From the NCBI GenBank assembly GCA_947373185.1, contig CANBWP010000005.1, positions 1 through 64,000 on the forward strand: 64,000 nt of DNA. The letters run 5' to 3'. Positions 20,163 through 28,769 of this stretch are shown here, piece after piece. The notes under the pieces are model-generated. The model was not told the DNA's origin and searched no databases. It was given only the letters and a program-made list of their open reading frames with translations. Position numbers and translations under genes: made by a program. The stretch comes from Comamonadaceae bacterium (GTDB lineage: Bacteria > Pseudomonadota > Gammaproteobacteria > Burkholderiales > Burkholderiaceae_C). Each line of letters opens with the position of its first letter. Position 1 is the stretch's first letter.

Positions 20163-20182
20163 CATCGTCTGAGCGGACGATG
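20163..20182 (+). promoter_or_regulatory. Palindromic operator (strong copy)
   Basis: CATCGTCT-GAGC-GGACGATG is a 20-bp dyad with one mismatched pair. It lies 54 bp before the ATG at 20236, and CAATGA about 21 bp downstream is a possible -10 element. Its presence inside the MFS series suggests that the second and third transporters have their own promoter. Confidence 0.65.
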
Positions 20183-20235
20183 CAGGGAGGTCCTGCAACT
20201 GCACAATGACTGCTTCTCTTTCTAGGATTTGCAGC

Positions 20236-21597
20236 ATGTCTCAAACCCAGTCCGTCCCTCCCGCTCAGGGTGCGCATGGCGCTCAAGCCGCTCATGGCTG
20301 GCGCAGTCATTACACACTCGGACTGCTTTTGTTTGTGTACACCATGAGCTTCATTGATCGTCAGATCATGAGCATCCTCATGGAGCCCATCAAACAAGAA
20401 TTTCAAGTGTCAGACACGGCCATGGGCGTATTGAGCGGCTTGGCTTTTGCCTTGTTCTACAGTGCTTTGGCGGTCCCGTTTGGTCGCATTGCCGATCGCA
20501 CCAATCGACGCAACTTTGTGGCTTATTGCTGCGCCGCATGGAGTGCCATGACGGCTGTTTGCGGTTTGGCCGTCGGATTTTGGAGCCTGGCCTTTGCGCG
20601 CATGGGCGTTGCAGTAGGTGAAGCGGGTGGCGGTCCGCCCTCCATTTCCATGATTGCCGATCACTACCCCCCGCAGCAGCGGGGTCGGGCCATGAGTGTG
20701 TATTTGTTAGGCCCCCAATTGGGCATCTTGCTGGGCCTCACAACAGGCGGTTGGATTGCGCAGCACTACGGTTGGCGCGCGGCCTTTTTGTGGATGGCCA
20801 TGCCAGGCTTGGTGGCCGCCCTGTTGTTGCGTTTGTCTGGCGTTGAGCCCACACGCGGCCAGTGGCAGTCGAGTGACAATGCTTACGTTCAAGCGCCCGC
20901 AGAGCCTCTTGCCACACTGGTCCGTGATTTATGGGCATCGCCCGCATTCACGCGCATCACCCTAGCGTCCATTTTGATGGGCTTCACAGGCTACGGCATT
21001 GGCATTTGGACACCCGCATTTTTGGTACGCTCGCATGGCATGAGTCTGCAAGGCGCAGGCATTGTGATGGGGCTGCTCGGTGGTCTTGCAGCCGCTTTGG
21101 GGTCTTTGTTCAGCGGCTGGCTGTGCGACAAATTGTCGAAACGCGATATTCGTTGGCGCTTAGGCGTTCCCATGTTGGGCTGTTTTTTAGCACTCCCAGT
21201 GGGCCTTGCTTTTTTCATGTTGCCAACAGGTGGGGCTTGGCAATTGGGCAGCCTGAGCGTTCCCCATGCCATTGGTTTTTATGTCCTGTTTGGTTTCACC
21301 GCGGTGTGGTGGGCGGCCCCTGTGTATGCCTCACTGGCTGGCTTGATTGCACCGCACCGCAGAGCTTCAGGCTTGGCCTTGTTTAACTTGGGTTTGATTT
21401 TGTGCGGTGCGGGTTTAGGCCCCCTCATCATTGGCTCTCTAAGCGACCAGCTCATTCCTTGGTTTGGCAATGAAGCATTGCGCTGGTCATTGGCCACCAG
21501 CACTGGCATTTGTTTTCTGGGAGGCGCTTTGCTTTTTGCAACCGCCATGAAACCCTACGCCATTGAACAACCTTTGGCTGAAATTCGCGACCGTTGA
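20236..21597 (+). CDS. MFS transporter (second of three in tandem)
   Basis: 453 residues from ATG 20236, which has AGGA eight bases upstream. A start at 20206 is unlikely because it has no ribosome site. Twelve membrane segments, with the loop motif GRIADRTNRRN and GEAGGGPPSISMIADHYPP. The whole N-terminal half matches the preceding transporter almost word for word (SHYT-LLLFVYTMSFIDRQIM), but it carries a Gln/Ala/His-rich N-terminal extension. The retained operator in front of it suggests separate control of the duplicate. Confidence 0.87.
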   Translation: MSQTQSVPPAQGAHGAQAAHGWRSHYTLGLLLFVYTMSFIDRQIMSILMEPIKQEFQVSDTAMGVLSGLAFALFYSALAVPFGRIADRTNRRNFVAYCCAAWSAMTAVCGLAVGFWSLAFARMGVAVGEAGGGPPSISMIADHYPPQQRGRAMSVYLLGPQLGILLGLTTGGWIAQHYGWRAAFLWMAMPGLVAALLLRLSGVEPTRGQWQSSDNAYVQAPAEPLATLVRDLWASPAFTRITLASILMGFTGYGIGIWTPAFLVRSHGMSLQGAGIVMGLLGGLAAALGSLFSGWLCDKLSKRDIRWRLGVPMLGCFLALPVGLAFFMLPTGGAWQLGSLSVPHAIGFYVLFGFTAVWWAAPVYASLAGLIAPHRRASGLALFNLGLILCGAGLGPLIIGSLSDQLIPWFGNEALRWSLATSTGICFLGGALLFATAMKPYAIEQPLAEIRDR

Positions 21598-22905
21598 ATG
21601 AATTCTGAACAAGCTCCCATTCATTCCTCCAGTAGCACGTCCAACTACACGTTGTTCATTCTCACACTGTTGGCGGCTTTGGCGTTCATGGACAGGCAAA
21701 TTTTGTCTGTGGTGATTCAACCTGTCAAAACAGAATTCAACTTGAGCGATTTGCAAATTGGTTTGGTTACGGGGCTTGGCTTTGCACTGACCTTTGGCCT
21801 GCTGGGAGTACCCATGGGCAAATTGGCCGACAGACGCAATCGCAGAAGCCTGATTGCCTATGCCAGAGGTGTTGGTGGCTTGCTGGCTTTATTGGGCAGC
21901 CTGTCCATTGGTTTTCTGTCCCTCATGTTCACACGTTCCGGCGGCGCCATCAGCGATGCAGGCGGCACGCCAGCGTCCATGTCCATGCTGGCCGATTTGT
22001 TCCCGGCAGAAAACCGGTCACGCGCCATGAGCGTGCTCAGTGCTGGTGCCAGTTTGGGTGCCTTGATGGCCTTGGTGTTGGGCTCTTGGTTGGCGCAGCA
22101 TTTTGGCTGGCGCATTACTGTGGCGCTGATCGGTGGCGTCACCTTGCTAATGTCATTGCTGCTTCGCTATTCAGTGCCAGAGCCTGTGCGAATTCACACC
22201 ACAGTACCCGCTCAGACGCACCCAGAAGTGCAACAACGGGGTGCCGTCGCCGCCATTTGGGCTGAACCCTTTACCCGTTGGTCCATTTTGGGGGCGGCAT
22301 TTGCGTTGTTAGCGGGCTACTCTTTTGGCACCTGGAATTTTGCAATGATGATTCGTCACCATGATCTGAGCTTGCAGCAAGCGGGTTGGATTTCAGGCTC
22401 GTCTGCCTGCATGTCTTTGTTGGGTGGTTTGGCATCAGGTGCGTTAACTGACAAATTGGCCTTGCGAAATATTCGATGGCAATTGGGCGTCCCCGTGATG
22501 GGATTGGGCTTGGCGTATGTGTGCGGTGTCTCCTACCTCCTGATGCCTTCGGGCGCCCTCACGCAAGCGGTTCTGTCGGTCATGGTTTTTTCATTCTTTT
22601 TGCCGTGGTGGGCTGCGCCAACTTATGCCGCCATCAGTTTGGTCGTGCCCAGTCAACGCCGCGCCACGGCCAATGCCATGATGCTCATGGCAGGCGCCGT
22701 GGTGGGCAATGGCCTTGGCGCCATCTTGACGGGTTGGTTCAGCGACCTCTTGGCTGCACAATTTGGCGCCGACAGCTTGCGCTTGGCCCTTCTGGGCATG
22801 GTCTGCATGCTGATACCGGCCATGGCTTCTTTTTGGTTGGCCATGAAAGCTTATCCAGCTGCTTTTCATCGCATTTCAAAAAACATCACATCAAGCCATG
22901 ACTAA
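21598..22905 (+). CDS. MFS transporter (third of three in tandem)
   Basis: 435 residues. The ATG follows the preceding stop directly (TGAATG), so translation is almost certainly coupled. Twelve hydrophobic segments. FMDRQILSVVIQPVKTEF and GKLADRRNRRS place it in the same MFS group, but it is clearly more diverged than the first two, with SDAGGTPASMSMLADLFP in place of the GEAGG motif. A different substrate or direction is plausible. Confidence 0.87.
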   Translation: MNSEQAPIHSSSSTSNYTLFILTLLAALAFMDRQILSVVIQPVKTEFNLSDLQIGLVTGLGFALTFGLLGVPMGKLADRRNRRSLIAYARGVGGLLALLGSLSIGFLSLMFTRSGGAISDAGGTPASMSMLADLFPAENRSRAMSVLSAGASLGALMALVLGSWLAQHFGWRITVALIGGVTLLMSLLLRYSVPEPVRIHTTVPAQTHPEVQQRGAVAAIWAEPFTRWSILGAAFALLAGYSFGTWNFAMMIRHHDLSLQQAGWISGSSACMSLLGGLASGALTDKLALRNIRWQLGVPVMGLGLAYVCGVSYLLMPSGALTQAVLSVMVFSFFLPWWAAPTYAAISLVVPSQRRATANAMMLMAGAVVGNGLGAILTGWFSDLLAAQFGADSLRLALLGMVCMLIPAMASFWLAMKAYPAAFHRISKNITSSHD

Positions 22906-23602
22906 TTTCACTTCGTCCGAAAAAGCGTCATGGAAAATGATTTACTTGGCCAAGCGCAACCCGCAATTGGCCCCACACGAATTTGAACAAGCTTGGCGAG
23001 AGCATTCCGCCCTTGGGCGTCAATGTCGCAATGTTCAAGACAAAGTCTTGGGGGTGACGCAATGCACCAGTCTTCTTTCAATGGGCACACCCAAGCACTT
23101 AAATGGCATCTACGCTCAAGCCGATGGTGTGAACTTGCTGCAAATTCGCGACTTGCAAGTGGCCTCTGACATTTGGAATGATCCTGAAACACAGGCCATC
23201 ATGAAGCCCGATGAACTGCGTGTGTTTGACCGTTATGTGCGCGACTTTACCTTGGTAGCCCAAGAGGATGTGGTGGTCAATGCACCCGCAGGAAAAGCCG
23301 TGTTGATTGGATTCCTGACCGCTGTCGACCAACAATCAGAAGCCGCATTGCGACAAGCGATGCTGACTTCTTCAAATTGGAACGCAGGCCAGCGCTTGGT
23401 CTTGAACCGAGTTCAAACCGAACGCCCTGCGGGCTACAACTACGATGCCATTGTCGAGTGGTGGTTTGAGGACACGCCTCAACTGCTTGAACGATTGGGA
23501 GACATCGATGTGTCAGCGCAACTGCAAACCAAGATTGGGCCTTGGTGCGATTTGAAGACCTCAGTTGTCATGGCCACGCAAGTGACGCACCGACGTCCCT
23601 GA
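22898..23602 (+). CDS. EthD-like dimeric alpha-beta-barrel protein
   Basis: 234 residues, overlapping the end of the third transporter by 8 bp. The sequence looks like two ferredoxin-like repeats. WKMIYLAKRNPQLAPHEFEQAWREHS matches the start of EthD-domain proteins, and a second half from about residue 125 (GKAVLIGFLTAVDQQSEAAL) may repeat it. EthD-type proteins accompany oxidative degradation genes, but their chemistry is mostly unknown. Last gene before a convergent unit. Function beyond the fold is not assignable. Confidence 0.65.
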   Translation: MTNFTSSEKASWKMIYLAKRNPQLAPHEFEQAWREHSALGRQCRNVQDKVLGVTQCTSLLSMGTPKHLNGIYAQADGVNLLQIRDLQVASDIWNDPETQAIMKPDELRVFDRYVRDFTLVAQEDVVVNAPAGKAVLIGFLTAVDQQSEAALRQAMLTSSNWNAGQRLVLNRVQTERPAGYNYDAIVEWWFEDTPQLLERLGDIDVSAQLQTKIGPWCDLKTSVVMATQVTHRRP

Positions 23603-23622
23603 TATCTGGTTTGAGCGCAATA

Positions 23623-23637
23623 CCTGAGAAGCTCAGG
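23623..23637. terminator. Short inverted repeat between convergent genes
   Basis: CCTGAG-AAG-CTCAGG lies between the EthD-like stop and the stop of the opposing MFS gene, overlapping the latter. It could act in both directions, but the stem is only 6 bp and no T-run follows. Confidence 0.35.
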
Positions 23638-24946
23638 CTTGGGCGCGCTTCAAATCGTCTTGAATGCTGGCGGCACAGCGGGCAAACAAAAACACGGCAG
23701 GTATGTTCATCATCAAGACACACACCATGGCCCAACGCACCGATTCAGCACCATAGGCTGCGGCGAATTGATCACTCAGAATACCGGCCAATGCAGGACC
23801 CACACCCACCCCAATCAAATTGAGCAAGACCACCAAAGTGGACATGGACGTGCCGCGCATGCGAACTTTGACCAAGCTTTGCGTCAAGGCATAGGTGGGG
23901 CCATTCAAGCCCGCCACCATGGATGCAAACAAGGCCAAAGAAACCGCGGCACCCAACACGGTGGGCAGCAATGAAACGGCTGTACCACTGATGGCAATCA
24001 CCGCGGCTGCGATGGCCATCATGCGCGGTTGATTGCGCATGTCTTTGGCACCCTGGCGATCGGCCACCCAGCCGAACACGATGGTGCCGATGGCGCCAAA
24101 ACCACCCATGCAGAGGCCAGTGAGCATGCCGACATTCTCAAGGCTGAGGCCATGCACTCGAACCAGCAAAGACCCAATCCAAGACATCATGGCTGATGAA
24201 GAAGCTGTGACCAATACCGAGGCGGCCATCAAATACACCAACGATTTTTGACTGCGCATGAAACCCATGGTTTCGCTCAGTGGCGGTGCCGCCTCTTTAG
24301 ATTCGCTCAGACCATCACTGGCACCGCGTTGTGGCTCTTTGACCAACAATAAAAGCAAAAGGGTCAGCAACGCACCAGGGATCGCCGCCACATAAAAGGC
24401 CGTTCTCCATCCCAACTGCCCTGCCACGATGGCGCCCACAATGAAGCCAGAGGCCATGCCCAAAGGAACACCCACAAAAAAGATGGCCACGGCACTGGCC
24501 CTTTTTTGTGTGGGATACAAATCGGAAATGATGGACACCGAGCAAGGCTGACCACCAGCATCAGCAGCGCCAATGCCCACGCGTGTGAGCACCAAAGCCG
24601 TGAAGCTGCTGGCCGAGCCTGCCAGCGCCACCAAACCACTCCAAATGGCCAACAAGGCGGCCAACAAATTACGCCGATTGCCGCGGTCGGCCATCCACCC
24701 AAAGGGAATGCCCGCCAAGGCAAATGCAGCGGCATAACTGAAGCCAGACAAGAAACCCAGTTGCGCGTCTGTCAAACTGAATTCCTGTTTCAGGGGTTCC
24801 AGAATGACCACCATGAGTGCGCGGTCAAAAAACTGCACCATGGCAATCAGCGTCAGCAGAATCAAGACCAGTCGAGCGCTCCACGAAGATGTAGCGGCGC
24901 CATGTTGCGCATCGACTGTAGTTGAAGCAGGGTTTTGAAGGTTCAT
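23633..24946 (-). CDS. MFS transporter
   Basis: 437 residues with about twelve membrane segments. The segment 2-3 loop is GWMADRGNRRN and the motif GAADAGGQPCSVSIISDLYP corresponds to the GEAGG region of the other transporters. It is downstream of the Rieske oxygenase on the same strand with a 39-bp gap, so both are probably expressed from the promoter region at 26084-26283. Likely moves a steroid substrate or a degradation intermediate. Direction and substrate cannot be read. Confidence 0.86.
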   Translation of the reverse strand: MNLQNPASTTVDAQHGAATSSWSARLVLILLTLIAMVQFFDRALMVVILEPLKQEFSLTDAQLGFLSGFSYAAAFALAGIPFGWMADRGNRRNLLAALLAIWSGLVALAGSASSFTALVLTRVGIGAADAGGQPCSVSIISDLYPTQKRASAVAIFFVGVPLGMASGFIVGAIVAGQLGWRTAFYVAAIPGALLTLLLLLLVKEPQRGASDGLSESKEAAPPLSETMGFMRSQKSLVYLMAASVLVTASSSAMMSWIGSLLVRVHGLSLENVGMLTGLCMGGFGAIGTIVFGWVADRQGAKDMRNQPRMMAIAAAVIAISGTAVSLLPTVLGAAVSLALFASMVAGLNGPTYALTQSLVKVRMRGTSMSTLVVLLNLIGVGVGPALAGILSDQFAAAYGAESVRWAMVCVLMMNIPAVFLFARCAASIQDDLKRAQA

Positions 24947-24985
24947 TCGAGAGGCCTCAAACTGGCATTAAAAGATTGAAAAACT

Positions 24986-26083
24986 TCAACTTGTTTGCGT
25001 ATAGGCAACTGCACCCTTAGGCACATACATGCCATCGCATTGATCGATGTACTCTTGCTTGGTCGCGCGCGGGTTGTAAAACTGCTTGTACCAAACGCGA
25101 ACCTTCATGAAGGGTCCGTCACTGGGGATGAACAGTCCGTTCAAGCATGGGCCTTTGTTGGTCCAGACTTCAAAGTCTTGGGCGAATGCCAAGCGACTGG
25201 ATTCTTGGTATTGACGGGCTGCGACCAAATCGGCCGTGGTGACCTCTGCATTGCCGTAAGGCGATTTGACAATCAGTGAATGCCAAACTTTGATGCTGCC
25301 ATCGTCGATGGGGGTATGCATGATGAGCAAAATGGTCTCAAACATGCCGGTCAGGTAAGAGATCAAAACACCCGGGCCGTGGTACGTGGTGTCTGTGTGC
25401 AACACGGCACCTGAACCGTCTGCAGAGGTCAGTGTGCGGTGACCGCCACATTGACGCTGCGTCACGGTGTGTCCTTTGAATTCAACTTCAAAACGATCAA
25501 CAGTCGAGCCGTGAATAGGGCCCAAGTGACCATAGTCAGCAATGTTGTCAATGACTTCTTGGGGGTGTTGGTTCAATTGACCCAAATGGTCCCAATGCCC
25601 TCTGACCCAAGATGTGTCGTCCCACTGGGGCAAGCTGGGGTGTTCCCACTCGGGCTCGCCGCCTTCGGGATCGTGCCAAACCCAAATGGCGCCCAAACTT
25701 TCCACCACCGTCCAACTCTTGACGCACGCAGCGGCAGGAATAGGACCCGAATGGTAGGGAATGTCATCGCATTTGCCATCGGGGCCAAAGCGCCAAGCAT
25801 GGTAGGGACAACGGATGCCATCGCCATCGACATTGCTGCCGCCGCCATCGAGCACCACGTAGGACGTGTTGTTGGGCGCCGCCAAATGCGTTTTCATGTG
25901 CGGGCAATAGGCGTCTAGCAACACCACTTTGCCTGTAGCCCTCCCTCGGTAGAGGGCAAAGTCTTTGCCAAAAAAGCGAACCGCCAAAGGCTTGTGCGTG
26001 TTCAACTCTTCAGCATCTGCAATCATGAACCAACCCCTTGGAAAGGTGAATTCACCCAGGCGGTAGTCTTTGGATGTGGCCAT
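24986..26083 (-). CDS. kshA: Rieske non-heme iron oxygenase, KshA-like (3-ketosteroid 9-alpha-hydroxylase)
   Basis: 365 residues from ATG 26083 (GGAG five bases upstream). The Rieske cluster ligands are C60-P-H62 and C92-P-Y-H95. The mononuclear iron site is VIDNIADYGHLGPIH (Asp183, His186, His191), and an Asp in FAQDFEVW can be the third ligand. KshA opens ring B by 9-alpha-hydroxylation of androstenedione or androstadienedione. The spacing between the two Rieske half-motifs is about ten residues longer than in Rhodococcus KshA as I recall it, because of a Gly/Asp-rich insertion (VVLDGGGSNVDGDG). No KshB-type reductase is in the window. A related steroid hydroxylase is possible. Confidence 0.75.
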   Translation of the reverse strand: MATSKDYRLGEFTFPRGWFMIADAEELNTHKPLAVRFFGKDFALYRGRATGKVVLLDAYCPHMKTHLAAPNNTSYVVLDGGGSNVDGDGIRCPYHAWRFGPDGKCDDIPYHSGPIPAAACVKSWTVVESLGAIWVWHDPEGGEPEWEHPSLPQWDDTSWVRGHWDHLGQLNQHPQEVIDNIADYGHLGPIHGSTVDRFEVEFKGHTVTQRQCGGHRTLTSADGSGAVLHTDTTYHGPGVLISYLTGMFETILLIMHTPIDDGSIKVWHSLIVKSPYGNAEVTTADLVAARQYQESSRLAFAQDFEVWTNKGPCLNGLFIPSDGPFMKVRVWYKQFYNPRATKQEYIDQCDGMYVPKGAVAYTQTS

Positions 26084-26148
26084 CTTGTCTCCCAACAGTC
26101 GCGTACTTTAGAAAGCAGCCATCTTGGCGGATGGTTGCTGGATTGGCA

Positions 26149-26166
26149 TACCTTATTTGGACGATT
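26149..26166 (+). promoter_or_regulatory. Palindromic operator copy, kshA / acyl-CoA synthetase gap (site 1)
   Basis: TACCTTATTTGGACGATT keeps the GGACGAT half and a degenerate left half. It is 66 bp upstream of the kshA start and 118 bp from the acyl-CoA synthetase start, 56 bp from site 2. Confidence 0.45.
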
Positions 26167-26204
26167 TTGAAAGAAAACCAAATTTTTCTGGCAAGGGTTT
26201 GCCT

Positions 26205-26222
26205 TAACTCGTTTGGACGATG
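26205..26222 (+). promoter_or_regulatory. Palindromic operator copy, kshA / acyl-CoA synthetase gap (site 2)
   Basis: TAACTCGTTTGGACGATG followed by ATTG, as at 63178. The site is 62 bp before the acyl-CoA synthetase ATG, the usual distance in this window. With site 1 it makes the only gap with two clear copies. Confidence 0.6.
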
Positions 26223-26283
26223 ATTGAATTGCACGAATCCAAGACGATTCCAGCCCTGAAGAACCTAATCGACTAGAGCCCGT

Positions 26284-27897
26284 ATGAAAAGAACCTTTAA
26301 CTTGGCCGACCTGTTTGAATTGGTCGCCGCCGCTGTGCCAGATCGAATCGCTTTCATTTGTGGTGAAAAGCGTCTGAGCTTCCGCGAACTCAATCAAAGA
26401 GCGAACCAAATTGCAAATGCTTTGAAGAATCGAGGCATTCAACGCGGCGACAACGTGGGCATCGAGTTGTTCAACTCCTCAGAGTACTTAGAAGCATTTC
26501 TGGCCTGCTGCAAAATTGGCGCAGCACCTGCCAATGTGAACTATCGGTATGTTGCCGACGAGTTGCATCACCTGCTTGATTCACTCCAACTCAAAGCCCA
26601 CTTTTACGATGTCAGCGTGGGTCAAGAGGTTCAAAAAGTAGCCTCAAAACTAAGTCATTTGAAGCTTTGCATTCAAACGGGCGACTCGCAAATCGGTGTG
26701 ACTGGTGCAGTGCACTATGACGATCTTTTGTCAACGGGCGATGCGCAGCACAGCGATGACGGCCGCAATGACAACGACCTGTATTTGCTGTGCACTGGCG
26801 GTACCACCGGGCTTCCCAAAGGTGTGGTCTGGCCACACAAATCTTTGTTCATGAGTGCGCTGGGTGGCGGCGGCATTTACTTCCAACGTCCGCCCATCGA
26901 AAAACCCGAAGACATTGGACCACTGGTCGCCAGCGCGCCACCCATGAGCTTCTTTGCCATTGCACCCATGATGCATGGTGCCGCCATGTGGGGAACCTTG
27001 ATCAGCTTGCTGGCAGGCCACGCTGTGGTGGTCAATGACCAACACCTCTTTGACCCTGAACACATTTTGGACATCACCGCGCGCGATCAAGTGAACATCA
27101 TCTCGATGGTGGGTGACGCCATGGCCTTGCCTTTGGTCAAAGCCCTTGAAGCGCACCCCGGCAGATGGGATTTAAGTCATTTGCGAGTGGTTGGCAACGG
27201 TGGTGCGCTGGTGTCTGCGCATGTGCAAGAGCGCTTGAAAGCGGCCATCCCGCACATTGCACTGTCCAACGGCATGGGCTCTTCCGAGACCGGCTTGATG
27301 GGCAGTGGTGACAAGCCCAGCAAAGGCGAAGGCTTCATGGTTTTGAAGGCCCGTCCCGACCTGGCGGTGATCAGTGAAAGCCTTCAAATTTTGACCACGC
27401 CAGGTGACACGGGTGTCTTGGCGCGCAGTGGCTACACGCCCGTGGCCTATTTTGGCGATGCCAAAAAGAGTGCCGAAGTTTTTGTCACCATTGAGAATCG
27501 ACTTTGGGTGTTGAGTGGCGATCACGCGCGCATTGATGAAGATGGCAACATCGTGATTTTGGGCCGTGGTTCGCAGTGCATTAACACGGGCGGCGAAAAA
27601 GTTTTCCCAGAAGAAGTGGAAGAAGCAGCTCGTCGTTATGCCGCGGTGGCCGATGTCTTGGTGGTCGGTTTAGCCGATGACCGTTGGGGACAAAAAGTGG
27701 TGGCCGTGGTGGAAGTTGCCAAAGACCAAAGCTTTGATCGCCAAGAATTTGATCGCATTTGCAGAGAGAAGTTGTCGGGCTACAAAGTGCCTAAAGCCGT
27801 GTTCATCGCATCACAGGTCAAACGCAGCCCTGCAGGCAAAGCAGACTACCGCTGGGCTGCCGGCTATGCCGCGCAAACTGCGCCTCTTGAAGGCTAA
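26284..27897 (+). CDS. Acyl-CoA synthetase (AMP-forming, FadD19-like)
   Basis: 537 residues of the ANL adenylating superfamily. The P-loop-like motif LLCTGGTTGLPKGVVWPHKS is near residue 180, the ATP/adenylate motif is SNGMGSSETGLMG, and LSGDHARIDEDGNIVILGR carries the hinge Asp. The C-terminal Lys is in RSPAGKADYRWA. It activates a carboxylic acid to its CoA ester. Within actinobacterial steroid genes the overall look is closest to FadD17/FadD19, which act on sterol side-chain acids, so a bile-acid or sterol C24/C26 acid is the likely substrate. Monocistronic, divergent from kshA. Confidence 0.88.
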   Translation: MKRTFNLADLFELVAAAVPDRIAFICGEKRLSFRELNQRANQIANALKNRGIQRGDNVGIELFNSSEYLEAFLACCKIGAAPANVNYRYVADELHHLLDSLQLKAHFYDVSVGQEVQKVASKLSHLKLCIQTGDSQIGVTGAVHYDDLLSTGDAQHSDDGRNDNDLYLLCTGGTTGLPKGVVWPHKSLFMSALGGGGIYFQRPPIEKPEDIGPLVASAPPMSFFAIAPMMHGAAMWGTLISLLAGHAVVVNDQHLFDPEHILDITARDQVNIISMVGDAMALPLVKALEAHPGRWDLSHLRVVGNGGALVSAHVQERLKAAIPHIALSNGMGSSETGLMGSGDKPSKGEGFMVLKARPDLAVISESLQILTTPGDTGVLARSGYTPVAYFGDAKKSAEVFVTIENRLWVLSGDHARIDEDGNIVILGRGSQCINTGGEKVFPEEVEEAARRYAAVADVLVVGLADDRWGQKVVAVVEVAKDQSFDRQEFDRICREKLSGYKVPKAVFIASQVKRSPAGKADYRWAAGYAAQTAPLEG

Positions 27898-27929
27898 ACC
27901 CTTTTGAACTTCAATTGAACCCAGCCTGA

Positions 27930-28769
27930 TCAATCCGCCAATTGATGCGTTTTGATCAAGCCCTGAAGATCAATGAGCTGCGGTTTGCGCGTCAGCTCTG
28001 CCGCGCTTGCATGGCTCGCCAACCACAACAAACTGGCCGCAATGGCCTCAGGCGTTGTGGCGCCATAGCGTTGTGACAATTCAGCATCCAAACCCAGCGT
28101 GGCTTGGGCCGCCTCGGTGTTCACAAATCCAGGATTGACACTGAAAGCCACAACACCTGCATGGCCCCACTCGCGGTTGATGCAGCCCGCCAGTCGCCCC
28201 AAGCCCGCTTTGGAAGCGCCATACGCAAATCCCCAACCCCCTTGATTGGCAGCCATGGGCGGATCGTATTGCCCAGCGCCCGAGCCCATATTGATGATCT
28301 TGCCACCCCCCTGCGAGATCATGTGCGGCAACACTTTCTTGGCCATGTGAAAAGGCGCGACCACATTGCCCAACAAACTTCGCTGAAGCGCGTCATCGTT
28401 CAAATCCAACAACATGGCATTGACTTCGCGATCTTGGTACACGGCGTTGTTGATGAGCACATCGATTCGGCCAAAGTGTTTCAAGGCGGCTTCAATGGCC
28501 AAGTCCATCGAATGGGCGACCATCAAGTCCATGCTTTGCATGAAGACTTCAGCACCCGTTGCTTGGATGGCCTTGGCAGTCTCTGACAAGCTACCCTGCA
28601 AGAGCTGACCATCTGCATACCGCAACTGATGACTTTGTTCTTGCGCCGCTTGCAAAGTTCTGGCCGCAATGACCACGCGCCATCCGGCTTTGGCAAAAGC
28701 AATGGCCGTGGCCGCACCAATGCCGCGACTGGCGCCTGTGACAAATACGACGGGACTTGATGCAGTCAA
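27930..28769 (-). CDS. SDR-family oxidoreductase, translationally coupled to an MFS gene
   Basis: 279 residues if read from TTG 28769, where TTGA overlaps the stop of the transporter gene and AAGGA sits 6 bases upstream. An ATG at 28796 would add nine residues and a 31-bp overlap. The coenzyme motif is FVTGASRGIGAATAI, and the active site has NMGSGAGQYDP with the Tyr-Lys pair in AYGASKAGLG. It has a longer middle region than a minimal SDR, with the insertion QLRYADGQLLQGSL. Role in the pathway unknown. Coupling to a transporter suggests that its substrate is what the transporter carries. Confidence 0.85.
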   Translation of the reverse strand: MTASSPVVFVTGASRGIGAATAIAFAKAGWRVVIAARTLQAAQEQSHQLRYADGQLLQGSLSETAKAIQATGAEVFMQSMDLMVAHSMDLAIEAALKHFGRIDVLINNAVYQDREVNAMLLDLNDDALQRSLLGNVVAPFHMAKKVLPHMISQGGGKIINMGSGAGQYDPPMAANQGGWGFAYGASKAGLGRLAGCINREWGHAGVVAFSVNPGFVNTEAAQATLGLDAELSQRYGATTPEAIAASLLWLASHASAAELTRKPQLIDLQGLIKTHQLAD

